This document shows positions 1-7,207 of a DNA stretch of 41,854 bases, one piece after another. The stretch lies in the IMG/VR virus record IMGVR_UViG_3300028364_000065, positions 1-41,854 of that record. The stretch is one strand, 5' to 3'. Origin of the DNA: a virus. Position numbers and translations under genes: made by a program. Every line of letters begins with the position of its first letter. The stretch's first letter is position 1. Under the pieces are notes generated by a model. It was given only the letters and a program-made list of their open reading frames with translations. It was not told the origin of the DNA and searched no databases.

Positions 1-350
1 GATCGGGGAGGCACCTGCTCCGATCAATCTGGCCATTGAGGGAGCCGAAGGCTTCAAGGCCGCGACCATTCCGGTCGTTCTCACTTACGGGACCCCCGAT
101 CCCCTTCTCTGAACCACGAAAGGAACACAGGACATGGCACGCGCACAAGGAGCGCGGGCGCAGATGGCGCTCGCCTACGAATCCGTCTACGGCACGCCGC
201 CCGCGAGCGGTTATTTCAAAATGCCCTTCGCCAGCTCGACGCTTGGCGCGGAGCAACCACTGCTCGAGTCCGAGCTGCTCGGCTACGGCCGGGATCCACT
301 CGCGCCGATCAAGGACGCGTTGACCAGCGATGGCGACGTGGTGGTCCCAA
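1..350. repeat. Left copy of the imperfect terminal repeat
   Basis: Bases 1-350 match 41504-41854. They are identical up to base 214 except for one missing C near base 127. From base 215 on there are about 13 substitutions in 136 bases, mostly at third codon positions, with amino-acid changes F to T and S to A (twice). This shows that the genome is circular or concatemeric, and also that two alleles are present. Confidence 0.95.
2..112 (+). CDS. Tail terminator/minor tail protein, C-terminal fragment
   Basis: The last 36 codons of the tail-terminator-type gene that is complete at 41181-41615; the 5' part is missing because the window starts inside the gene. The translated residues, ending TYGTPDPLL, match the C-terminus of the complete copy exactly. 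It sits directly before the tail-tube gene, as the complete copy does. It is the left half of the end repeat and not a separate gene. Confidence 0.85.
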   Translation: MGEAPAPINLAIEGAEGFKAATIPVVLTYGTPDPLL

Positions 351-1075
351 TTGATGCGATCGGCTTTGGCTATTGGCTGAAGGCCACCTTTGGCGATCCG
401 ACCACGACCGGCGCGGAGGCGCCCTACAGCCACGAGTTCCGCTCGGGCAGCTGGATCCTTCCAAGCCTCGCCATCGAGATTGGCATGCCAGAAGTGCCGC
501 GCTTTGCGATGTACGCAGGCTGCGTGGTGGATCAGCTGTCCTGGCAGATGCAGCGCTCCGGCCTGCTGACTGCCTCGGTCAGCCTCATTGCTCAGGGCGA
601 GACCCCGGCAACCACCACCAACGTAGGTACACCGACCGAGATTGTGCTGCAGCGGTTTGGTCACTTCAACGGGGCAATCAAGCGCGACGGTGTGGCGCTG
701 GGCAATGTGGTCTCGACCCAGATTACCTATGGCAACAACCTCGACCGCATCGAGACCATCCGCGCCGACGGCAAGATCGACGGGGCCGATCCCTCCATGG
801 CAATGCTCTCGGGCAGCATGGAGGTCCGCTTTGCCGACACCACGCTGATGGAACAGGCGATCAACGGCACAGATTGCGCGCTTGAGTTCGCCTACAGCCT
901 GCCCACCGGAGAGAGCCTGACCTTCACCGCACATTCCGTTTATCTCCCGCGTCCGCGCGTCGAGATCGGCGGGCCGCAGGGCGTGCAGGCGACCTTCGAC
1001 TGGCAGGCCGCCAAGGACGCAGTCACCGGGCGCATGTGCACCGTCACGCTCATCAACGGCGTGGAGGCCTATTGA
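134..1075 (+). CDS. Major tail tube protein
   Basis: A 313-residue structural protein that forms the stacked rings of the tail tube. The call rests on position: it lies after the tail terminator and directly before the overlapping chaperone pair and tape measure, which is the conserved order in long-tailed phages. It is rich in beta-type segments without membrane helices, and its length suits a tail-tube subunit carrying an extra surface domain. The ATG at 134 has an AGG-rich leader. A second, diverged copy of its 5' end closes the window, so the product exists in two alleles. No catalytic motif is present or expected. Confidence 0.8.
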   Translation: MARAQGARAQMALAYESVYGTPPASGYFKMPFASSTLGAEQPLLESELLGYGRDPLAPIKDALTSDGDVVVPIDAIGFGYWLKATFGDPTTTGAEAPYSHEFRSGSWILPSLAIEIGMPEVPRFAMYAGCVVDQLSWQMQRSGLLTASVSLIAQGETPATTTNVGTPTEIVLQRFGHFNGAIKRDGVALGNVVSTQITYGNNLDRIETIRADGKIDGADPSMAMLSGSMEVRFADTTLMEQAINGTDCALEFAYSLPTGESLTFTAHSVYLPRPRVEIGGPQGVQATFDWQAAKDAVTGRMCTVTLINGVEAY

Positions 1076-1077
1076 TC

Positions 1078-1515
1078 ATGCTCAAACTTGACCTCTCTAC
1101 CGATCCGCGCTGGCTTGATCTTGCCCCCGGCGTCCGCGTGCGCCTGCTCCCGCTCACCACCGCGCTGATGGTGTCCACCCGCAACGATCCCAGCATCGAA
1201 GCGCTCCCCGAGGACGCCAGCAACGAGGACCGCGCGCTGGTCTTTGCCAAAGCGCTGGGCCGACGGGCCGTGGTGGAATGGGAGGGAGTGGGAGATATGG
1301 ACGGCAAGGTTCTGGAACTCACCCCCGAGGGTGTTGACGCCTTGCTCGACATCTATCCGATCTTCGAGGCCTTCCAGGCGGGCTATGTCGCCAAGGCACT
1401 GGTGTTGGATCAGGAAAAAAACGTCTCCGCGCCCTTGCTGACTGGCACTTCAGCGGGGGCGATCGATACTGCGAAGCCTGCCAAGGCCCGTGCCCGGACT
1501 GCCCGCAAAAAATGA
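1078..1515 (+). CDS. Tail assembly chaperone (gpG-like)
   Basis: A 145-residue protein in the slot of lambda gpG, between tail tube and tape measure. Such chaperones coat the tape measure protein and recruit tube subunits during assembly. It begins three bases after the tail-tube stop. Near codon 114 the mRNA reads GAA AAA AAC, a canonical A_AAA_AAC slip site, after which the -1 frame stays open into the next gene. Its own C-terminus is lysine- and alanine-rich. The stop overlaps the downstream start as ATGA, so both reinitiation and frameshifting can supply the second product. Function is inferred from position and the slip signal. Confidence 0.75.
   Translation: MLKLDLSTDPRWLDLAPGVRVRLLPLTTALMVSTRNDPSIEALPEDASNEDRALVFAKALGRRAVVEWEGVGDMDGKVLELTPEGVDALLDIYPIFEAFQAGYVAKALVLDQEKNVSAPLLTGTSAGAIDTAKPAKARARTARKK
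1416..1422 (+). promoter_or_regulatory. Programmed -1 frameshift heptamer A_AAA_AAC
   Basis: The zero-frame codons are GAA AAA AAC (1414-1422). A -1 slip continues CGT CTC CGC and so on with no stop until 1742, joining the first chaperone to the downstream gene as a ~221-residue fusion. This is the gpG/gpGT arrangement known from lambda and most long-tailed phages. Confidence 0.75.
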
Positions 1516-1742
1516 ACCAACCCCAGACCTTTGAGGGCGCACAGGTCTGGGACTTGGTCGGACGGCTGGGCGGCCAGCTGCGGGCGACGCAGAAGACCAT
1601 CCTTGGCTGGGACATGGGAGCTGCGCTGGCAATGGCGCAGGCGCTGGGCGTGAACGGCCTCGTGGCGATGGAGCTGCTGCCCGAAATCGAGGCGGTGATG
1701 GTGAAACGAGTCAACGAACGGATCGGAGATCAGCATGAGTGA
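1512..1742 (+). CDS. Second tail assembly chaperone region (gpT-like)
   Basis: A 76-residue reading frame whose ATG overlaps the previous stop (ATGA) and whose end overlaps the tape measure start. It lies in the -1 frame of the upstream chaperone, with which it is probably fused by frameshifting at 1416-1422. It contains the tract GWDMGAALAMAQALGVNG, the kind of short helical sequence seen at this position in Rhodobacterales phages and gene transfer agents. Independent translation is possible, but no strong ribosome binding site is seen. By analogy with gpT it would bind the tape measure protein. Confidence 0.65.
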   Translation: MNQPQTFEGAQVWDLVGRLGGQLRATQKTILGWDMGAALAMAQALGVNGLVAMELLPEIEAVMVKRVNERIGDQHE

Positions 1743-4143
1743 AAAGCGCGTGTTCGTGCGCCTCGCCGCCGTGGGCGGACGACAGGTCAAGGCGGAGCTG
1801 ACCGGCATTGGCGACGCCGGGGCCCGTGGCCTCGGGCGTCTGTCGCGCGAGGTCGATGTGGCGAACGCACGGCTTGCTGCCTTCACCCGCCGGGCCAAGA
1901 TTGCAGCGGCCGCTGCAGCTGCTGCTGTGGTGGCAGCCGGTGCCGCGATGATCGGCTCCGGACTGCAAACCATCGACGCACAGGCCAAGCTGGCACAATC
2001 GCTGGATACAACCGTCGAAAGCCTGCAGGTGCTGGAGCGCGCTGGTGAACTGGCTGGTGTTTCCATCTCGGGGATCGAGCAGGCCACCAAGGACATGACC
2101 CGTCGCCTCAGCCAGGCTGCAGCCTCTGGTGGGCCAGCGGCGGCCGCGCTGGACCGGCTGAACCTCTCCGCCGAGACGCTGATGGACATGCCACTCGATC
2201 AGCGTATCGCGGCAGTGTCCGCTGCCATGACTGAGTTTGTTCCCGAAGCAGAGCGCGCTGCCGTGGCAGGGCAAATCTTCGGCGAGGAAGGCTCAATCGC
2301 CATGTCGCGGATTGATACAGCGACGCTGCGCCAGGCGACGCAGGATGTGCAGGACTTTGGCATCGTCGTCTCCGAACAGGACGCGGACCAGATCGAGCGC
2401 ACCAATGATGCGATCTCACGGCTGGGCTTGATCTGGCGCGGTGTGTCGAACCAGCTGGCGGTCGCTGCAGCGCCCACGCTTGAGGCCGTGGCGGATGCGC
2501 TGGCAGCGATGGCGCGCACGACCGGGCCACTTGGAAGTGCCATTCAAGGTCTGTTTGAGAACATTGGACGCCTGACCACATTTGCGGTGACCTTCGCAGG
2601 CGTGATGGCGGGCCGGTGGGTGGCGGGACTTGTGGCCGCGACCTTCTCGGTCAGTGGGCTGGTGACAGGTCTGGTCTTTCTGCGCGCGGCGCTGATCCGC
2701 ACCGGCATCGGCGCGCTGATCGTTGGCGCAGGCGAGATGGTCTATCAGTTCACGCGGCTGGTTTCTGGCGCAGGCGGGTTCGGCAACTCGCTGGACCTGC
2801 TCAAGGACGTGGCTGTCGAGGTCTGGGACCGGGTATCGCTTAGCGCGGATGCGGCTTGGGCGCGCGTGGAAGCTGGTTGGGCCTCCGCGCAGGCTGGTAT
2901 TTACGACGGTTTGCAAGATGCAACAGCGGCGGTGGTCGGCTGGGCAAACAGCACCGTCAACACCTTCGAGGGCACATTTCTTGCAGTGCAGGCCATCTGG
3001 AGCGCGCTGCCGGATGTGTTCGAGCGCGTTGGTGCACTTGCAATCAACGGTCTGGTCGAGGTGATGGAGACCGGCATTGCGGGCATCACCGAGGCGATTA
3101 ACACAGTGCTGACCCTTGGCGGTCGACGTCCCGAATGGGCCATCGCCGCCCCTGATCTCTCGGAATGGAAGTCTGCAGTCCCGGAAGCCGTCAATCTGGG
3201 AGAGCGTGCGCGGGCAGCTTACGACAGCGCCTTCTCGGACAATCCCTTCCAGGTGCCTGAACTCTTTGGCGGCATGGCAGATGATGCGCGCGGTCGGGCA
3301 GCAGGCTATTCCGAGGCTGCGGGGATGCTGTCAGATGCAGCTTCGCGCCCCATGACCGCCTGGCAGGCGCTGAAGGATGCCATTTCTGGTGCGGGCGATG
3401 AAGGCACAGCGGCGCTCGAAAGTGCCGCCAATTCAGCGGACCGGTTCAACGATGCGCTGGGGGAGACCAAAGGACAGGCCGGGCGCGCAGGCGGTGCGGC
3501 AAAGCAGGCGGGCGCAGGCGCAGCCGACGGTGCCGAGGCGGCAGCCACTGGCTGGCAGGCGGTTGTGAACGCGGTCAGCGAATACGCGGACAAAGCCCGC
3601 GATGTGGGCGCGGACATCGGCAACGTGCTCGTGAGCGCGTTTCAAAGTGCGGAAGACGCCATCGGCAATTTCGTAAAGACCGGCAAACTGAATTTCAAAG
3701 GCCTGGTCACATCGATGATCGCGGACCTCGCCAAGCTTGGAGCGCGCAAGTTTATCCTCGGGCCTATCGCCAATGCGCTCTCCGGCGCGCTCGGCAATCT
3801 CGGCGGCATGTTTGCCGGGGTCTTCCACCAGGGTGGTCTCGTGGGCGGTCCTGCGCCCTCGCGCATGGTCCCGGCCATGGCCTTTGCCGACGCACCGCGC
3901 CTGCACAACGGCGGCTGGGCCGGGCTCAAATCCGACGAGGTCCCGGCGATCCTGCAGCGCGGCGAGCGCGTACTCAACCGCCGGGAAGCCCAAAGCTACG
4001 GCGACGCAGGCGGGCAGCGCGATGCAGCACCCGTCGTCAATATATCGATCCAGACCCGCGACGCCGAGAGCTTCCGCCAATCGCGCACGCAGGTCGCAGC
4101 CGATATCTCGCGCGCGGTCTCCATGGGCCGGAGGGGCATGTAA
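1735..4143 (+). CDS. Tail tape measure protein
   Basis: An 802-residue protein that sets tail length and threads through the tube. It is rich in alanine and helical, with a coiled N-terminus, an alanine-rich hydrophobic stretch near residues 60-80 and a long hydrophobic block near 280-340 that would act in membrane passage during DNA entry. The C-terminus has the lambda-type tail signature ILQRGERVLNRREAQ, usual in tape measure proteins, preceded by a glycine-rich part. It is the longest gene between the chaperones and Dit, as expected. It overlaps the chaperone frame by eight bases and ends one base into the next start. Confidence 0.9.
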   Translation: MSEKRVFVRLAAVGGRQVKAELTGIGDAGARGLGRLSREVDVANARLAAFTRRAKIAAAAAAAAVVAAGAAMIGSGLQTIDAQAKLAQSLDTTVESLQVLERAGELAGVSISGIEQATKDMTRRLSQAAASGGPAAAALDRLNLSAETLMDMPLDQRIAAVSAAMTEFVPEAERAAVAGQIFGEEGSIAMSRIDTATLRQATQDVQDFGIVVSEQDADQIERTNDAISRLGLIWRGVSNQLAVAAAPTLEAVADALAAMARTTGPLGSAIQGLFENIGRLTTFAVTFAGVMAGRWVAGLVAATFSVSGLVTGLVFLRAALIRTGIGALIVGAGEMVYQFTRLVSGAGGFGNSLDLLKDVAVEVWDRVSLSADAAWARVEAGWASAQAGIYDGLQDATAAVVGWANSTVNTFEGTFLAVQAIWSALPDVFERVGALAINGLVEVMETGIAGITEAINTVLTLGGRRPEWAIAAPDLSEWKSAVPEAVNLGERARAAYDSAFSDNPFQVPELFGGMADDARGRAAGYSEAAGMLSDAASRPMTAWQALKDAISGAGDEGTAALESAANSADRFNDALGETKGQAGRAGGAAKQAGAGAADGAEAAATGWQAVVNAVSEYADKARDVGADIGNVLVSAFQSAEDAIGNFVKTGKLNFKGLVTSMIADLAKLGARKFILGPIANALSGALGNLGGMFAGVFHQGGLVGGPAPSRMVPAMAFADAPRLHNGGWAGLKSDEVPAILQRGERVLNRREAQSYGDAGGQRDAAPVVNISIQTRDAESFRQSRTQVAADISRAVSMGRRGM

Positions 4144-4772
4144 TGGCGTTTCACGAGGTGCAGTTCCCCGACAACATCAGCCGCGGTGCACGCGGCGGAC
4201 CGCAGCGGCGCACGCAGATTGTTGAGCTGGCATCGGGCCGTGAGGAGCGCAACGCCAGCTGGTCCGCCTCGCGCCGCCGCTACGATGTCAGCTACGGCAT
4301 TCGCCGCGTGGATGATCTGCACGCGGTGGTCTCCTTCTTCGAGGCGCGGCTGGGGCGGCTCTACGGGTTTCGGTTCAAGGATTGGGCGGATTACAAATCC
4401 TGCGCGCCCTCAAAGGGTGTGTCCGAGATGGATCAGCTGATCGGCACCGGGGATGGCGAGACCACAGAGTTCGCGCTGAGCAAAGCCTATGGCACTGCGC
4501 CCCACATCTATCAGCGCCGCATCGAGAAGCCGGTCGCCGGAACAATCCGCATCGCGCTTGGCGGAGCAGAGCAGTTCAATGGCTGGTCCATCGATAATGA
4601 CACCGGGATCGTCACGTTTGATGCGGCTCCGGAATCCGACGTCTCCATCACAGCTGGCTACCAGTTCGACGTGCCCGTCCGCTTCGACAGCGATCTGATG
4701 GACGTCACCCTCGACATCGAGCGTCTCGGCTCGATCACCTCAATCCCGCTTGTGGAACTCCGCCTCAGCTAA
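4143..4772 (+). CDS. Distal tail protein, DUF2460 family (GTA gp12-like)
   Basis: A 209-residue protein of the DUF2460/TIGR02217 family, the distal tail (Dit-type) ring in Rhodobacter gene transfer agents. Recognisable parts are the start MAFHEVQFPDNISRGARGG, a middle RRYDVSYGIRR, and GFRFKDWADYKSC, all typical of the family. It begins at TAATG overlapping the tape measure stop. In gene transfer agents the next gene is the DUF2163 hub; here about 5.8 kb of other genes separate them, suggesting insertion of an adhesin module. The family is recognised with high confidence; the role is from the family. Confidence 0.9.
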   Translation: MAFHEVQFPDNISRGARGGPQRRTQIVELASGREERNASWSASRRRYDVSYGIRRVDDLHAVVSFFEARLGRLYGFRFKDWADYKSCAPSKGVSEMDQLIGTGDGETTEFALSKAYGTAPHIYQRRIEKPVAGTIRIALGGAEQFNGWSIDNDTGIVTFDAAPESDVSITAGYQFDVPVRFDSDLMDVTLDIERLGSITSIPLVELRLS

Positions 4773-4783
4773 GGACCTCGCCC

Positions 4784-6784
4784 ATGCAAACCTATACCGC
4801 CCTTGAACATCGCCCTGGCGATACGCCTCAGCTGTACGACATCGACGGCGGGCTTGTTGCGCAGAACGCAGACGGGAAAGTCGTCCGCCTCAATTCCAGC
4901 CAGCAGGTCACAGCCGTCACGCCAGTGCCAATCGAAAGCGCGGAGCGGTATAATTTCCGCGCAGTTTACCGGCGCGCGACCAACAGTCCCGATCCGTCTG
5001 ACGACGCAATTTCCTGCGGCATTGACTGGCTGGCCGCAGACAAGACCGCGCTGTCCACGACCACGATTGACACAGTCCTCAACCTCAAGGTTTCTGACGG
5101 TCGGCGCGAACTCCGGCGCGTGGTCACCGCTGCAGAAATCACACCTACCGAGCTGCAAGCGCCAGATGGCGCCCGCTACGCTGTGCCTTGGGTCCGCACT
5201 TTTGGCCTCAATCATGCCACGGACGTCGAGGTCTGCTCTCTAGAGCGTCTGAACTTTGTCTCGATCCCTGTCCAGCGGACCTTCTACGTGACGATGGACG
5301 GATCAGATACCAACTCCGGCAAGTCGCTGTCCGCTCCGCTCGCCTCGGTCGCCCAAGCGCTGGCCCGGATGGCGGATGAAGCACCCAACCCCTGCGCGGC
5401 GATCGTGCATCCAGGCGAGTATCTAGTAAAGCCAGACAGTGTGATCCCAGCGAATTGCGCCATCTATGGCTACGACCTGCGCGTCACGAAGCTGATCCTG
5501 TCGAACTCAGCGCAAACAGCGCCCGCAAGCGGCACGGCGCGGCGCAACAATATGTTCCTTATGAGAAACGGGATCAAAGCCCGCGGATTTACCTTCACGG
5601 GCCTTGAGCACGAGCCTTTCACGCTCGATGGCGGGCCGCCTCAAAAAGGCTACGCCTTTGCGTTCAATCCTGGCGAAGTCATCACCCGGTCGCCCTACAT
5701 CTCAGACTGCTCGATGTTGCATGACTTCTCGCAGGATCAGATGGCGCTGCCGATCGACAAGGCGAACGCGAACCCCCTGATGCCGCTCGGCGCAGGAAAT
5801 ATCCTTGCTGATGGTTCAGTTCTTGCGCCGTCCTCACCTCTGCGCTCGGTCGTCGTTGACAGCTTCACCTCCATCAATCCCAACGGCGTCGGCTATGCCA
5901 TAACGCGCAATGCCTTTGTCCAGCTGGTCTCGGTGTTCACCAACTGGTCGCGGGTTGGCCTCTGGGCGCACAATGGCGGGCAAGTGACCGTCGCAAACTC
6001 AAACAACACGTTTGGCGACTTTGCACTGGCATCCACAGGTTTCCGCCAAACCATCCAGATCAAAGGCGTGGCCGATCCCAGCGTGATCGAAGCATTTACG
6101 TCCTCAGCAAACCTGATCAGCACGCAAACCGAGGCAATAGTGACAGCTCTCATGGAGGTGCGCTATCCCACCATGACTGGGTGGGGCGGATTAACCGCGG
6201 ATCAAAGAACACTCACCGAGCGCGACACGCGCACATTGCTGCGCTCCATCGTAAACGATCTGCGCTCTGGCCAGGACAAGGGCGCGCAGTTCTTTGCCAA
6301 AGGGCTGTTCAATTGGAACGCGGAATATCTCTTTGCGACCTCGCTCCTGCAGCTGTTCCTCGACAGCTGGGAGCAGGTCCGCCTGGAGCTTCTTGGACGG
6401 CTCACCGATCCGGCCGCCGAGGCAATGGTTGACGGGCTGATCACTTTGATCAGCGATGTGGTCGCGAACCCTGCCAGTTTCCGGGTGGCATTCCCCTCGG
6501 TGATCGAAGCCACCGGCCAGCAATTCAGCAACGCAGGCAGCGGCGTCAACTACAACTCGCTGCCGTTCAGCCAGCGCGGCACCGGCGAAAACCCACCCCC
6601 TGCCGAGGCCATCTTCAAGGCCAATGGCGGCAAGGTCTTTGCGACCTTCTCTACCGAGGTTGGCGACACGTATCTCGGAGAGGACCTGCGCGTGGACTTT
6701 GAACGCAACACCATCGAGGGTCAGGCATTCAGTCGCGGCGTGCAGAACATCGCTCTCCCCCTCATCATCGGCATTGGAGGCTGA
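4784..6784 (+). CDS. Tail fibre/adhesin with right-handed beta-helix region
   Basis: A 666-residue structural protein of the tail tip. Residues 1-160 form a domain that could attach it to the tail. From about residue 165 the sequence YVTMDGSDTNSGKSLSAPL resembles the opening of DUF1565/pectate-lyase-like beta-helices, followed by HPGEYLVKPDSVIPANCAIY, a turn pattern common in marine phage fibres and structural proteins. A helical segment around 440-560 is unlike the rest. It lies between the Dit-like and hub genes, so a role in receptor binding or surface glycan contact is likely. No catalytic residues can be assigned. Confidence 0.6.
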   Translation: MQTYTALEHRPGDTPQLYDIDGGLVAQNADGKVVRLNSSQQVTAVTPVPIESAERYNFRAVYRRATNSPDPSDDAISCGIDWLAADKTALSTTTIDTVLNLKVSDGRRELRRVVTAAEITPTELQAPDGARYAVPWVRTFGLNHATDVEVCSLERLNFVSIPVQRTFYVTMDGSDTNSGKSLSAPLASVAQALARMADEAPNPCAAIVHPGEYLVKPDSVIPANCAIYGYDLRVTKLILSNSAQTAPASGTARRNNMFLMRNGIKARGFTFTGLEHEPFTLDGGPPQKGYAFAFNPGEVITRSPYISDCSMLHDFSQDQMALPIDKANANPLMPLGAGNILADGSVLAPSSPLRSVVVDSFTSINPNGVGYAITRNAFVQLVSVFTNWSRVGLWAHNGGQVTVANSNNTFGDFALASTGFRQTIQIKGVADPSVIEAFTSSANLISTQTEAIVTALMEVRYPTMTGWGGLTADQRTLTERDTRTLLRSIVNDLRSGQDKGAQFFAKGLFNWNAEYLFATSLLQLFLDSWEQVRLELLGRLTDPAAEAMVDGLITLISDVVANPASFRVAFPSVIEATGQQFSNAGSGVNYNSLPFSQRGTGENPPPAEAIFKANGGKVFATFSTEVGDTYLGEDLRVDFERNTIEGQAFSRGVQNIALPLIIGIGG

Positions 6785-6787
6785 ACC

Positions 6788-7207
6788 ATGGGAACCATCA
6801 TCACACCCCGTCCACCGCTAAACCTGTTCGAGGTGGTGCGCACTGAGATTGGGAGCGACTGGCAAACGATCTACGACGTGCCCAGCTATACGATCCCGGC
6901 CAATGGCCCGAACCCTTTGCGGGTGGTGGGTACGGCGGCGATCATGACGGGCCTCGCGGTCTGCCCCCTGACGCCAGCTGGCGCGACCATTTCAGCGCGG
7001 GTGCTGGCGGCAAACGGAGCGGACAACTTCCTGCTGATCGACGGTGCGTTTTCTCCTTCTGGTGACTTTCTGTCGATCTCGCTTGACCGCCAGGTGCTGA
7101 GAAACGGCGAGCAGCTTCAGGTCAAATGCGCTGCTGCGCAGACCGCCATGACGCATTTTAGCTTCATCCTCAATCAGCGCGAAGAATTCACGGAGATCCC
7201 AACATGA
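6788..7207 (+). CDS. Small tail-associated structural protein
   Basis: A 139-residue protein with no clear family. It appears beta-rich, with no signal peptide or membrane helix, and starts three bases after the preceding fibre gene; its stop overlaps the ATG of the DUF285-repeat protein (ATGA). The content (FSFILNQREE near the end, ISARVLAANG in the middle) resembles small jelly-roll-like accessory proteins encoded with fibres. A linker, fibre collar or chaperone role is possible. Function is inferred only from its place in the adhesin module. Confidence 0.5.
   Translation: MGTIITPRPPLNLFEVVRTEIGSDWQTIYDVPSYTIPANGPNPLRVVGTAAIMTGLAVCPLTPAGATISARVLAANGADNFLLIDGAFSPSGDFLSISLDRQVLRNGEQLQVKCAAAQTAMTHFSFILNQREEFTEIPT

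Noticed and set aside
1-350. Simple terminal redundancy or exact assembly overlap
   Set aside because: The two copies differ at about 13 sites plus one indel, concentrated after base 214.
3433-4080. Long minus-strand frames inside the tape measure, megatron and terminase genes
   Set aside because: Expected shadows of GC-rich codon use; no ribosome sites or domain patterns.
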